Shown here: piece after piece, positions 41,620-50,730 of the stretch | How the letters are laid out: each line of letters begins with the position of its first letter | How positions within the stretch are numbered: position 1 is the stretch's first letter | NCBI RefSeq assembly: GCF_012933445.1 | Contig: NZ_JABBNC010000049.1 | Span: 1-64,000 of the forward strand | Source of the DNA: Actinoplanes sp. TBRC 11911 | GTDB taxonomy: Bacteria > Actinomycetota > Actinomycetes > Mycobacteriales > Micromonosporaceae | DNA: 64,000 nt | Direction: 5' to 3' | Notes under the pieces: model-generated | What the model was told of the DNA's origin: nothing | The model's database searches: none | Seen by the model: only the letters and a program-made list of their open reading frames with translations | Position numbers and translations under genes: made by a program

Positions 41620-42180
41620 ATGGTCATCGCGCGCGTACGCCGGTCCCGGAACCTCCGCGCGGCACTGGCGGTCGCCTGCGCCCTGGCAACCGCCGGCGCC
41701 GCACCCGACGCCGCCCGCGCCCGAACCCCGGACTCCGCTCGCCTCACCCGCCCGCAGCGCAACGTGCTCCTGGACGCGACCCGCCGCTTCCGCGACGTCA
41801 AGCAGGCGATCGACGCCGGCTACCTGCCCACCAAGGACTGCGTGCCGGGCATGGGCTTCCACTACACGAAACCCGTGCTGGCCGGTGACACGAACATCGA
41901 CCCGACCCTGCCCGAGGTGCTGGTCTACACCCCGGCCGCATACGGCACGGTGCGCCTGGCCGCCTTGGAATACTTCCGAGCCGACGCCGACCAGAACCTC
42001 AAGACCGACGAGGACCGGCCCACGCTGTTCGGCCAGCCCTTCAACGGGCCGATGGCCGGCCACCCGCTGCCGCCCGGCCAGCCACCCATGCCGATCCACT
42101 ACGACCTGCACGTGTGGCTCTACCAGACCAACCCCAGCGGCGAGCTCGCCACCGACAACCCCGAGGTCGACTGCCGTTGA
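41620..42180 (+). CDS. Exported protein of unknown function
   Basis: 186 residues. Basic N-terminus and hydrophobic signal (about 12-35, ending ARA). The mature part has conserved-looking segments: GYLPTKDCVPGMGFHYTKP, EVLVYTPAAYGTVRLAALEYF, LFGQPFNGPMAGH and MPIHYDLHVWLYQTNPSGE. Two cysteines remain. I have seen similar exported proteins in actinomycetes but cannot name a family or activity. Alone on its strand, it converges with a secreted glycosidase-like gene. Confidence 0.78.
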   Translation: MVIARVRRSRNLRAALAVACALATAGAAPDAARARTPDSARLTRPQRNVLLDATRRFRDVKQAIDAGYLPTKDCVPGMGFHYTKPVLAGDTNIDPTLPEVLVYTPAAYGTVRLAALEYFRADADQNLKTDEDRPTLFGQPFNGPMAGHPLPPGQPPMPIHYDLHVWLYQTNPSGELATDNPEVDCR

Positions 42181-42218
42181 TCTCGCCCGCCCGAGGCGGC
42201 GGTTGCGGCGCGGAAAGG

Positions 42219-43199
42219 TCACAGGGGCGACGCCTTGACCAGGGGGCGGTAGGCGTCGACGGCGCCGGGCTTCTGATCCAGGCCCAGGTCGTGGTCGTCA
42301 CCGTCCAGCGCGCACCACCATTTGACGAAGCGGGCCGCCGGCATCCCGGCGTACGAGGCGTCGATCGAAGCCGGGTTCGCCGCGGCCGCCGTCACCTGGC
42401 GGACCCACGCGACGAAGTGCCTGCCGTCGCGATCCCAGGAGTGCGACTGGACCGCGCTGCCGATCTCGCCGATCGCCCAGGGCAGACCGAACTCGTTCCA
42501 CGCGTCCCGGGCGTACTTGAAGAAATCGTCCGGCGTGGAGTAATGCGTCTGGGTCGGCGCGACCCCCGGGAACGTATACGTGTCCCAGGACAGGAAGTCG
42601 GCCGGGTCGTCCTGTTCGACGTATTCGTGCCAGTCGGCTCGCCTGCTGTTGTACCGCTGCCAATACCACATCAAATTCTTCTCCAGCGTCACCCGCGAAT
42701 GCGCCGGATGCCGGTCGATGATGTGCCGGTACGCGCGGTAGGTCTCGCGATAGACGGGCGGTGCGGCTCGCGGGTTGTGCCACTCGGGCTGCGCCTCATG
42801 GAAGTAGATGACCGATGCCCGCAGCCCTTTCGCGTCGACGACGTCGAGGAACTGGCGTAACCGGGCGTCGTCGCGTTCCCGGTGCGAAATGGTGATCAGT
42901 TCTTCGGGATGCTCGCGGATGGCCCACGCCAGCAGCCGGCCCACCATGCCGGGTTCGCCGGGCAGCGACAGTTTCCCGGGGCTGAACAACCGAATGCCGA
43001 TCGGGGCGCCGTATCGGGCGCGCTGCACCTCGTACAGGCGAACGAAATTCTGCCACGTGTCGGGCTCGGCGGGACCCTGGGTCGCGGCGATGACCCCGAA
43101 TCGGGTCGGTGACGCGACGGCGGGCGCGGTAGCGGCCGGAAACGGCGAAAGCGCGACGCCGGCCAGTAACATGCTGGTCAGCCGACGGGGATATGCCAT
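42219..43199 (-). CDS. Secreted TIM-barrel glycoside hydrolase-like protein
   Basis: 326 residues with a signal peptide (about 1-30, ending VAS). The mature protein looks like a GH26-type barrel: FGVIAATQG at the first strand, IYFHEAQPEW with a likely acid/base Glu, and PWAIGEIGSAVQSH with a likely nucleophile Glu, plus aromatic residues typical of sugar clefts. The substrate would be a beta-glycan. No carbohydrate-binding module. ATG 43199. Family assignment is tentative. Confidence 0.7.
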   Translation of the reverse strand: MAYPRRLTSMLLAGVALSPFPAATAPAVASPTRFGVIAATQGPAEPDTWQNFVRLYEVQRARYGAPIGIRLFSPGKLSLPGEPGMVGRLLAWAIREHPEELITISHRERDDARLRQFLDVVDAKGLRASVIYFHEAQPEWHNPRAAPPVYRETYRAYRHIIDRHPAHSRVTLEKNLMWYWQRYNSRRADWHEYVEQDDPADFLSWDTYTFPGVAPTQTHYSTPDDFFKYARDAWNEFGLPWAIGEIGSAVQSHSWDRDGRHFVAWVRQVTAAAANPASIDASYAGMPAARFVKWWCALDGDDHDLGLDQKPGAVDAYRPLVKASPL

Positions 43200-43256
43200 G
43201 AACCACTTCTAACATGTCGCCGTGCCGGCCGGACGGGGACGGCCGAACACCACTGA

Positions 43257-43652
43257 ATGGGGGTCCGCGTGGCTCATCCGCGAATGTTCGACGAGGCCGA
43301 TCCGGTGCTGGCGCGGGTGCGGGAACTCGCGCTGTCCTTTCCCGACGCTCGCGAAAAGGTCTCCCATGGCCGTCCCGCGTTCTTCACGACGAAAGTCTTC
43401 GCGTACTACGGCGGCTCGGTGAAGGTTGACGGCGACCACGAACAGCACGGCCATGCGGTACTGGTGCTGGTCGATCCCGGCGAACGCGAGGCATTGCTGG
43501 ACAGATGCTTCATCCCGGCCTATCTGGGGCCGTCCGGCTGGATCGGCATGGACCTGACCGACGACACCGACTGGGCCGAGATCGGCGAGCTCCTCGACGC
43601 CAGCTACCGCCGTACGGCCGGCCCGCGCCGGGTCGCCCTGCTCGACGACTAA
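43257..43652 (+). CDS. MmcQ/YjbR family protein
   Basis: 131-residue soluble protein with the YjbR/CyaY-like fold pattern: ALSFPDAREKVSHGRPAFF, FAYYGG, and a C-terminal GPSGWIGMDLTDDTDWAEIGELLDASYRRTA. Members are small, possibly DNA-binding, of unsettled function. Start ATG 43257 or GTG 43269. Its stop overlaps the convergent glutamine-synthetase-like gene by 4 bases. Confidence 0.85.
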   Translation: MGVRVAHPRMFDEADPVLARVRELALSFPDAREKVSHGRPAFFTTKVFAYYGGSVKVDGDHEQHGHAVLVLVDPGEREALLDRCFIPAYLGPSGWIGMDLTDDTDWAEIGELLDASYRRTAGPRRVALLDD

Positions 43653-44932
43653 TAGACCCAGCGCAACGCCGCCGCCACGTCCTCGGGCTTGGTGTCGCGG
43701 AAGCGCTCGGCCTCGGCCCGGCGCACCGCCACGATCGCGTCGAACAGCACCTGCCCGAACGCCGCCCGCAACACACCGTCGGCCGCGAACGCGTCGGTCG
43801 CCTCGTCCAGCGACGTCGGCAGGCGCGGCGCCCCGGGCAGCAGCGCCGGGTCCCCGGTGACCGGCTCCGGCAGCGACAGCCCGCGCTCGACGCCGTCCAG
43901 CGCGGCCGCGATCAGGGCACCCACCAGCAGGTACGGGTTGGCGGCCAGGTCCACACATTTGACCTCGAGGTTCGACGCCCCGGGAAGACCGGCCGTCCCG
44001 GGCACGAACCGCAACGCCGTCTCGCGAGTCTGCACACCCCAGCACGCGTACGCCCCGGCCCAGCGCGACGGCACCAGCCGCAGATAGCTGGCCGGCGTGG
44101 GTGCCCCGACCGCCAGCAGAGCCGGTAGGTGCGCGAGGATCCCGGCCGCCGCCGACCCGGGCACCCCGGCCGGGAACTCGCCGAACAGGTTGTCGCCGTC
44201 CCGCCACGCCGACAGATGGACATGGCCGCCGTTGCCGACCCGGCCGGCGACCACCGCCGGGGCGAACGAGGGCCGCAACCCGTAGCGGTGCGAGACCGCC
44301 CGGATCGTCTGCCGCACCAGCACACTGTCGTCGGCCGCACGGACCGGATCGGCCGCCGCGACCGACACCTCGAACTGCCCGTCGGCGTACTCGGGATGGA
44401 TCTGCTCCACCCGCAGCCCCTGATCCTCGCAGGCGGCCAGCACGTCGCGGACGTAGTCGCTGAGCTCGACCAGCCGGGTCATCCCGTACGCGGGCCCGCG
44501 GCAGGCGGCCACGAACTCGGCGGAATCGGCACCGACGGCCCACTCCACCTCGATCGCCATCCGGAATTCGAGCGGCGCGGCCAGCGCCACCATCCGCCGG
44601 GCGAAACCGCGCTGGTCGGCCACCCACGGCGACCCGTCCTCGGTGAACCGGTCGGCCGGCGTCCACGCCCAGCCCGGCTGAGCGGCCAGCACCACGACAC
44701 GGTCCATGTCGGGACGCAGCCGCAGATCACCGTCCGGGCTGCCGAGCCGGTCGGTGGTGGCGATGGAATCGTTCGCCAGGAACGTGTCGAACACCGGTGA
44801 CATGCCGACACCCCAGCGCACGGCGTCGTCGAGACGGGACAGCGGAACCGCCTTGACGCGGTTTATCCCGGCCGTGTCCACGTACGAAAGAATGACGCCG
44901 CGGACCCCGCGCTCCCGCAATTGCATGGCCAC
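43649..44932 (-). CDS. Glutamine-synthetase-family ligase (FluG C-domain type)
   Basis: 427 residues. ATP-dependent gamma-glutamyl ligase fold: metal Glu motif AIEVEW, EQIHPEYADGQFEVS, NGGHVHLSAW, and the Arg-containing CWGVQTRETALRFVPG and NLEVKCVDLAANPYLLVGAL segments. It differs from housekeeping GlnA (no adenylylation Tyr loop visible, shortened N-terminus), so it may join glutamate to an amine rather than ammonia. It follows the amidohydrolase gene by 7 bases, the order in which the two halves are fused in fungal FluG and plant NodGS. Confidence 0.88.
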   Translation of the reverse strand: MAMQLRERGVRGVILSYVDTAGINRVKAVPLSRLDDAVRWGVGMSPVFDTFLANDSIATTDRLGSPDGDLRLRPDMDRVVVLAAQPGWAWTPADRFTEDGSPWVADQRGFARRMVALAAPLEFRMAIEVEWAVGADSAEFVAACRGPAYGMTRLVELSDYVRDVLAACEDQGLRVEQIHPEYADGQFEVSVAAADPVRAADDSVLVRQTIRAVSHRYGLRPSFAPAVVAGRVGNGGHVHLSAWRDGDNLFGEFPAGVPGSAAAGILAHLPALLAVGAPTPASYLRLVPSRWAGAYACWGVQTRETALRFVPGTAGLPGASNLEVKCVDLAANPYLLVGALIAAALDGVERGLSLPEPVTGDPALLPGAPRLPTSLDEATDAFAADGVLRAAFGQVLFDAIVAVRRAEAERFRDTKPEDVAAALRWVY

Positions 44933-44939
44933 CGTCCTT

Positions 44940-46004
44940 TCATAGCCGGTAGACGCGCCGCGCGTTCCCCGATCCCACCATCTCGGCCACCCGCGTGACG
45001 TCGCCGGCGGACCACCACTCCCCGGTCACCTCGGTAAAGGCCCGGCGGAACAGAACGGCGCCGAGGTGGTGCAGTTCGGCCAGCCCGTACGCGTCGGAGG
45101 AGTACAGCAATTTGTGGAACGGCGTCAGTTCGAGCGACTCGGCGAGCACCGCGGCAGCGCGCGCACCCACGTGATTGACGGCCAGCCCGACATCGACATA
45201 GACGTGCGGGAACGCCTGTGCCAAGTATCCCGCGTGCCGGTGGAACGGATAACAGTGCAGCAGCATGACACTGATGTCGCGGTCCCGGGTCGCGCGCAGG
45301 AAATCGGTCAGCAGCAGCGGATCGCAGCGCGCCAGATCGAGGTCCGGGTCGCCGAAACCGGTGTGGAACTGCAGCGGCAGCCCGCGGTCCACCCCGGCCC
45401 AGATCAGATGGCGCAGCAGCACCGGATCGTCCAGCCGGCCCTGCCCGCCGCGCAGCCACCGCCCGGCCGCCATCGTCACCGAACGCCGGGACGGCGGCGC
45501 GGCCTCGAAATCCAGACCGTATCGGTAGGCGACGATCGACTTGACCCCGGCCGCATCGACCGTGGCGAGTTCCAGAGCTTTCCCGTACGCCTCGGCGAAC
45601 CCGGCCGCCGTGACCCCCGACAACGAGTCCGCCACCGATTCGAGGCGCACGATCTCGCGTACCGGGGAATCGGCCGGCGCCGCCAGACGCGGCCCGAACC
45701 CGGAATCGACGAGAAACACGTCCACGTCCGCGGCCCGTAACAGCCGCGCGTTCACCTCGGTCGATCCCAGTTCCCGGCGGCGGGCCAGATAGTCCTCGGG
45801 CGACGCGTCGGCGCTCAGCTCGAGCACCGGCGCGCACCACCGCCGGATCGCGAACCCCAGCTGCGAGTCGAACATCGAACACCCGGGCGGCGGCGGCCGG
45901 TCCGACTCCGTCGCGAGCGCCTCGAAGCCGGCCCGGTCCAGGTCGCCGTTCACCGCGCCGTGACAGTGGTGGTCGATGAGACGCACCCGCACAGCGTTGC
46001 ACAA
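44940..46004 (-). CDS. Amidohydrolase-family metalloenzyme (FluG N-domain type)
   Basis: 354 residues, TIM-barrel amidohydrolase (amidohydrolase-2 group). The metal motif HCH is at 13-15 (LIDHHCHGAVNGD), with PLQFHTGFGDPDLDL, MLLHCYPFHRHAGYLA and LLYSSDAYG as later ligands. Starts could be TTG 46004, GTG 45992 or GTG 45986; I keep the longest. Together with the adjacent glutamine-synthetase-like gene it makes a two-gene version of FluG. It likely hydrolyses an amide or decarboxylates a ring acid; the substrate is unknown. A strong dyad lies just upstream. Confidence 0.87.
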   Translation of the reverse strand: MCNAVRVRLIDHHCHGAVNGDLDRAGFEALATESDRPPPPGCSMFDSQLGFAIRRWCAPVLELSADASPEDYLARRRELGSTEVNARLLRAADVDVFLVDSGFGPRLAAPADSPVREIVRLESVADSLSGVTAAGFAEAYGKALELATVDAAGVKSIVAYRYGLDFEAAPPSRRSVTMAAGRWLRGGQGRLDDPVLLRHLIWAGVDRGLPLQFHTGFGDPDLDLARCDPLLLTDFLRATRDRDISVMLLHCYPFHRHAGYLAQAFPHVYVDVGLAVNHVGARAAAVLAESLELTPFHKLLYSSDAYGLAELHHLGAVLFRRAFTEVTGEWWSAGDVTRVAEMVGSGNARRVYRL

Positions 46005-46027
46005 TCGGGACGTTATGCATCCCCCTC

Positions 46028-46047
46028 AAATCCGAAAAATCGGATTT
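46028..46047. promoter_or_regulatory. Perfect dyad upstream of the amidohydrolase/GS operon
   Basis: AAATCCGA, four A, TCGGATTT: 8-bp perfect arms, 24 bases before the amidohydrolase start and about 110 before the response regulator start. AT-rich in GC-rich surroundings and placed in the divergent promoter region, it looks like an operator. No GntR- or TetR-type gene is next to it; the adjacent response regulator is one candidate binder. Confidence 0.65.
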
Positions 46048-46159
46048 GTTAAAGCGGCACCGACCGTAACCTCGCGCACGCGGAAAGATCGACACGGGTA
46101 GTACTTCTGCCGCAGTGGCACCATTCCTGGGGAGAGCGATCAGGGAAGCGGGCGATGCG

Positions 46160-46846
46160 ATGGACTCCTCGGTGCTGGTAGTAGACGACGACCGTACGGT
46201 CAGTGACGTGGTCCGTCGCTACCTGGAGCAGGCCGGCCACCGCGTCCGCCTGGCCGAGGACGGCGCGACAGCTCTCGCCGCGATCGCCGCGGAACGGCCC
46301 GGCCTGGTCGTGCTCGACCTGATGATGCCGGGCATCGACGGCCTCGAGGTGTGCCGTCGCGTCCGCCTCGAACTGCCCGACCTGCCGATCATCATGCTCA
46401 CCGCGCTGGGCGAGGAGGCCGACCGCGTCCTCGGGCTGGAGGTCGGCGCCGACGACTACGTGACCAAGCCGTTCTCGCCGCGGGAGCTGGTGCTGCGGGT
46501 GCGCTCGATCCTGCGCCGCAGCGGCACGACCGAGCCGGAACCCGAGATGCTCGCCGACGGCCACCTCAGCGTCGACGTCGCCCGCCGGGTCGCCGAGATC
46601 GACGGCGTCGCGCTGGCCCTGACCGTACGGGAATTCGATCTTCTGGTGTTTCTGCTCCGTCACCCCGGACGGGTGTGGTCACGCGCCGAGCTGCTGGAAC
46701 GCGTGTGGGGCTGGCGGCTGGGCGATCAGTCGACCGTCACGGTGCACGTCCGCCGTTTACGCGAGAAGATCGAGGACAACCCGGCCGAGCCGAAGCGCAT
46801 CGTCACCGCGTGGGGCGCCGGCTACCGCTACGAACCGGACGTGTGA
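46160..46846 (+). CDS. Two-component response regulator, OmpR/PhoB family
   Basis: 228 residues from ATG 46160 (MDSSVLVVDDDRTV). Receiver domain with acidic pair Asp9-11, phosphoacceptor Asp53 in VLDLMMPG, Thr in IIMLTALG and Lys in VTKPFSP; then a winged-helix DNA-binding domain (VREFDLLVFLLRHPGRVWSRAELLERVWG...RRLREKIED). The open frame extends 15 codons upstream, but conserved sequence begins at 46160. The histidine kinase starts 7 bases after its stop. Confidence 0.93.
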   Translation: MDSSVLVVDDDRTVSDVVRRYLEQAGHRVRLAEDGATALAAIAAERPGLVVLDLMMPGIDGLEVCRRVRLELPDLPIIMLTALGEEADRVLGLEVGADDYVTKPFSPRELVLRVRSILRRSGTTEPEPEMLADGHLSVDVARRVAEIDGVALALTVREFDLLVFLLRHPGRVWSRAELLERVWGWRLGDQSTVTVHVRRLREKIEDNPAEPKRIVTAWGAGYRYEPDV

Positions 46847-46853
46847 GCCGCCG

Positions 46854-47858
46854 ATGTCGCTCATCCTCCTCTCGCTCGTGGCCGGCGGCGCGGTCGGCGC
46901 GGTCGGCGCCGGTGTGCTGCGCCTGCTGCGGCCCAGCTCGATCCTGGTGCACGTCGTCATCCTGCTGGTGGTCACCGTGCTGTCGGTGGTCGCCGGCATC
47001 GTGACGGTGGCGCACGTCATGTTCCTGTCCGAACACGACCTGCGCGTGGTGCTCGTCACCGTCGCCGCGTCCGCCGTGGTCAGCCTCGCGGTGGGTGCGG
47101 GTTTCGGCCGCCGGCTGGCGACCGCCGCGGTCTGGGCGGAGACCGCCCGCGCCCACGAACGCAAGATCGAGGCGGATCGGCGCGAGCTGGTCGCCTGGGT
47201 TTCGCACGATTTGCGTACGCCGCTGGCGGGCTTGCGGGCGATGGCCGAGGCGCTGGAGGACGGTGTCGTCGTCGACCCGGCCGCGGTGAAGGAGTATCAC
47301 GGCCGGATCCGGGAGGAGACCGACCGGATGACGCGGCTGGTCGACGACCTGTTCGAGCTGTCCCGGATCAACGCGGGCGCGCTGCCGCTCACCGCGACCC
47401 GGGTCCCGCTCGGCGAGCTGGTGTCCGACGCGCTCGCCGTGGTGGCGCCGCTGGCGTTCTCCCGCGGCATCAACCTGGAGGCGGGCGAGAGCGGCTGGCC
47501 GACGGTGCTGGCGGGCGAGCGCGAACTGTCCCGGGTGGTGACGAACCTGCTGGTCAACGCCGTCAACTACACGACGCCGGGCGGGACCGTGCGGATCGAG
47601 GGCGGCCGGTCGGCGACCGAGGTCTGGTTCGCGGTCACCGACTCGTGCGGCGGCATCCCGACCGGCGACCTGCCCCGGGTCTTCGACATCGCGTTCCGCG
47701 GCGAGCGGGCCCGCACCCCGCACTTCAGTGGCACCGGCGGCGGGGGCGGGCTGGGCCTGGCCATCGTGCGCGGGCTGGTCGGCGCGCACCGCGGCCGGGT
47801 CAGCGTGCACAACGTCGGCGAGGGCTGCCGCTTCGAGGTCTACCTGCCGGCCGAATAG
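46854..47858 (+). CDS. Two-component sensor histidine kinase
   Basis: 334 residues. Two membrane helices (about 4-20 and 26-50, with a possible third near 60-80) and no sizeable external sensor loop, then a HAMP-like linker. Phosphoacceptor His118 is in WVSHDLRTPLAGLRAM. The ATPase core shows N box LSRVVTNLLVNAVNYT, VTDSCGGIP and GGGGGLGLAIVRGLV. The short sensor suggests it detects a membrane or envelope signal. It pairs with the regulator immediately upstream. Confidence 0.93.
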   Translation: MSLILLSLVAGGAVGAVGAGVLRLLRPSSILVHVVILLVVTVLSVVAGIVTVAHVMFLSEHDLRVVLVTVAASAVVSLAVGAGFGRRLATAAVWAETARAHERKIEADRRELVAWVSHDLRTPLAGLRAMAEALEDGVVVDPAAVKEYHGRIREETDRMTRLVDDLFELSRINAGALPLTATRVPLGELVSDALAVVAPLAFSRGINLEAGESGWPTVLAGERELSRVVTNLLVNAVNYTTPGGTVRIEGGRSATEVWFAVTDSCGGIPTGDLPRVFDIAFRGERARTPHFSGTGGGGGLGLAIVRGLVGAHRGRVSVHNVGEGCRFEVYLPAE

Positions 47859-47864
47859 CCCCGG

Positions 47865-49181
47865 TCAGTGCGATCCGGTCAGGACCTTGGCGGACAGCCG
47901 CGGGGCGGTCCGTCCCTCGATGTAGTCGAGGTACTCCTGGCGGAAGTATTTGATGGTCGAGATGACCGGGGTGGCCGCGCTGTCGCCGAGCGCGCAGAAC
48001 GAGCGGCCGTTGATGTTGTCGGAGGTGTCCAGCAGCGTGTCGAGATCCTCCAGGGTGCCGCCACCCGACAGGATCCGCCGGTAGGTGTTGACCATCCAGT
48101 AGGTGCCCTCGCGGCACGGCGTGCACTTGCCGCACGACTCGTGGTGGTAGAACTCCAGCCACCGCCACGTCGCGTACACGGGGTCGTCCTGGTCGCTGAA
48201 GATCTGCATCGCCGTGGTGCCGAGCAGCGACCCGGCCGCGGCGACGCCCTCGAAGTCCAGCGGGACGTCCAGGTGCTCCGGCGTGAACAGCGGGGTCGAC
48301 GACCCGCCCGGCGTCCAGAACTTCAGCGTGTGGCCGGGCTTCATGCCGCCGGCCAGTTCGAGCAGCTCGCGCAGCGTGGTGCCGAGGCCGCACTCGTACT
48401 GGCCGGGGTTGGCGATGCGCCCGGACAGCGAGTAGATGATCGGGCCCGGCGACTTCTCGGTGCCCATGCTGCGCCACCAGTCCGAACCGCCGAGCACGAT
48501 GGGCGGCACGCTCGCGATGGTGCCCACGTTGTTGACCACGGTCGGGCTCGCGTACAGGCCGGCGACCGCGGGGAACGGCGGCCGCAGCCGGGGCTGCCCA
48601 CGAAGGCCCTCCAGCGAGTCCAGCAGTGCCGTCTCCTCGCCGCAGATGTATGCGCCGGCGCCGCTGTGCACCACCATGTCCAGGTCAAAGCCCGACCCCA
48701 GAATATTTCGACCCAGATAACCCTTGCGGTACGCCTCGTCGACGGCGTTACGGAGGCGGCGGCCGGCGTGCACCGCCTCGCCGCGAAGGTAGATGAACGC
48801 CTGGCTCGCCCGCACCGCGTAGGCGGCGATGATCGCCCCTTCGACGAGCGAGTGCGGGTCGTAGGTCATCAGCGGCAGGTCCTTGCAGGTGCCCGGCTCG
48901 CCCTCGTCGGCGTTGATCACCAGGTAGTGCGGCTTCCCGTCGCCCTGCGGGATGAAGCCCCATTTGAGACCGGTGGGAAAGCCCGCACCGCCGCGGCCGC
49001 GCAGACCCGAGTCCTTGATCAGCTGGATCAGGTCGTCCGGGTGCACATCGAGGGCCTTGCGCAGGGCGCGGTAGCCGTCGAGCCTTTCATAGACGTCGAT
49101 CCGGTACGCGTCCGCTGTCAGCCAGCGCCTGGTAAGAACGGGCGTGAGCTTCTGAATTACCTCGGGCCTGGGCTCGGTCAT
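47865..49181 (-). CDS. nuoF: NADH-quinone oxidoreductase subunit F (NuoF), orphan
   Basis: 438 residues, full length for NuoF. FMN/NADH-binding RGRGGAGFPTGLKWGF at 61-76 and NADEGEPGTCKD are intact, as is the 4Fe-4S motif ESCGKCTPCREG with the fourth Cys in SFCALGD. In complex I it accepts electrons from NADH. No other nuo gene lies here (nuoE and nuoG normally flank it), so it may be a second copy or serve another NADH-linked complex. ATG 49181; converges with the histidine kinase. Confidence 0.92.
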   Translation of the reverse strand: MTEPRPEVIQKLTPVLTRRWLTADAYRIDVYERLDGYRALRKALDVHPDDLIQLIKDSGLRGRGGAGFPTGLKWGFIPQGDGKPHYLVINADEGEPGTCKDLPLMTYDPHSLVEGAIIAAYAVRASQAFIYLRGEAVHAGRRLRNAVDEAYRKGYLGRNILGSGFDLDMVVHSGAGAYICGEETALLDSLEGLRGQPRLRPPFPAVAGLYASPTVVNNVGTIASVPPIVLGGSDWWRSMGTEKSPGPIIYSLSGRIANPGQYECGLGTTLRELLELAGGMKPGHTLKFWTPGGSSTPLFTPEHLDVPLDFEGVAAAGSLLGTTAMQIFSDQDDPVYATWRWLEFYHHESCGKCTPCREGTYWMVNTYRRILSGGGTLEDLDTLLDTSDNINGRSFCALGDSAATPVISTIKYFRQEYLDYIEGRTAPRLSAKVLTGSH

Positions 49182-49322
49182 GTCCGCACCTCGTCGCCGG
49201 CGTCGCTTACCCCGAGCCTATCGGCGTGACCTGCGAAAACGCATGACCCGCGCCACTCGTGACGCGCCCCACAAGCTTTTCGGAGGCAGCGCACCGTTGA
49301 CCGGGTCGATCATCATGGCCTT

Positions 49323-49712
49323 GTGCAGATACCGGCCCAGCTCGAATCCGGAAAATGGGTTTATTGGCGGGTAGGTCGCCAGCGGTTGGTGTGGCTTCCC
49401 GGCGGGATGATCGGATCGGGGTTCAATCTGTTCGACAGCGTGGACGGCACTCTCGGGATGGTCATCCTGGTGCTGGCGCTCGGACCGCTGCTGGTGTGGC
49501 TGGTCAGTTCGCTGATGCTGACCGCGGTGGTCTGGCCGTGGCGGATGGTCGCCGGTAAATGGCCCGTCTACGCATACCTCAAGGACGGCAACGAGATTCC
49601 CGGCATGTTTCGCATGGTCAAAGGCAAAAAGGCGGCCGACTCCCTCGTACGTCAATGGGCCGCCGACATCGAACGAACCGGCCGCCCGCAGCCTCCGGAG
49701 GCTCCCCGATGA
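49323..49712 (+). CDS. Small membrane protein of unknown function
   Basis: 129 residues from GTG 49323. An aromatic/basic N-terminus (WVYWRVGRQRLVWLPGG), one long or two short membrane helices (about 45-75) and a charged C-terminus. The stop overlaps the next gene's start as ATGA, so the two are co-translated. I do not recognise a family. Confidence 0.65.
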   Translation: MQIPAQLESGKWVYWRVGRQRLVWLPGGMIGSGFNLFDSVDGTLGMVILVLALGPLLVWLVSSLMLTAVVWPWRMVAGKWPVYAYLKDGNEIPGMFRMVKGKKAADSLVRQWAADIERTGRPQPPEAPR

Positions 49713-50692
49713 CGACATTCGCGCTGGTCGGCGGCGGCTGGCGGGCGTCCGCGTATTGGCGTCTCGCCGAGGAGCTCGACGACATGGAATGTGTCGGCGC
49801 CGTCGTCCGCAGCGCCCGTCCGCTGCCGGTCCCCGCCTACGGCTCGCTCGCCGCATGCCTCGCCGAGCACCGACCCGATTTCGTCATCACGGCGGTGCCC
49901 CGGACGGCGAACGCGGCGGTCGTCATCGAGGCCGTCGAGCGCGGCCTGCCGGTGCTGTCGGAGACGCCGCCCGCCCAGGACGTGGATCCCTTGTGGCCGT
50001 ACGCCGAACGCATCCAGGTCGCCGAGCAGTACCCGCTGATGCCGACACACGCCTCGCGGCTCGCGGCGGTGCGCGGCGGGGTGATCGGCACGCCCGGTCA
50101 GGCGCAGGTCTCGTCGACGCAGTTCCACCACGCGGTCGCGCTGATGCGGGCATATCTGCAGGCGCCGCCCGGCCCGGTCACCGTTCGGGCCACCACCCAT
50201 GTCGCGCCCCTGATGCAGCCGCTGAAGCGCGGTGGCTGGACCGACGACCCGGACGCCAAGCCGGCCACCACCACCCTCGCCATGCTCGACTTCGGGAACG
50301 GCCGGTCCGGCCTGTACGACTTCACCGACAACCAGACCCGCAACCAGCTGCGGTTCCGGCGGATCCTGGTGCGCGGCAGCCACGGCGAGCTGCGCGACGA
50401 CGAGGTCGTACGCCTCACCGGGCCCCGCACGATCGCGACCACGCCACTGGTCCGCACGACGGCGGGAGATGTCGCATTCGGCGAAAAAGTGGTCTACCGC
50501 AACGCGTACCGGGGAAAGCGTCTGAACGACGACGAGATCGCCACCGCGAGCATGCTGGACGCCATGGCGGCCTGGGTCCGCGGTGCCGGGCCGCCGCCGT
50601 ACCCACTCGCGGAGGGCGCGCACGACCACGCCGTCGGGCTGGCCATCGAGGAGGCCGCGGCCACCGGACGTACGGTGACCACGGCCTCGTGA
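49709..50692 (+). CDS. Gfo/Idh/MocA-type oxidoreductase
   Basis: 327 residues. N-terminal Rossmann domain (FALVGGGWRASAYWRLAEEL, VITAVPRTANAAVVIEAVERGLPVLSETPP, which carries Glu in place of the usual EKP Lys region) followed by an alpha/beta domain (AMLDFGNGRSGLYDF). Members oxidise or isomerise sugars and cyclitols with NAD(P). Loss of the typical EKP lysine (SETPPAQD here) may mean altered or lost dehydrogenase activity. It is coupled to the small membrane protein before it. Confidence 0.8.
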   Translation: MTTFALVGGGWRASAYWRLAEELDDMECVGAVVRSARPLPVPAYGSLAACLAEHRPDFVITAVPRTANAAVVIEAVERGLPVLSETPPAQDVDPLWPYAERIQVAEQYPLMPTHASRLAAVRGGVIGTPGQAQVSSTQFHHAVALMRAYLQAPPGPVTVRATTHVAPLMQPLKRGGWTDDPDAKPATTTLAMLDFGNGRSGLYDFTDNQTRNQLRFRRILVRGSHGELRDDEVVRLTGPRTIATTPLVRTTAGDVAFGEKVVYRNAYRGKRLNDDEIATASMLDAMAAWVRGAGPPPYPLAEGAHDHAVGLAIEEAAATGRTVTTAS

Positions 50693-50730
50693 AACGGGTC
50701 GGAGAACCGCCAGGTCTCTCCGGCCGGGTG

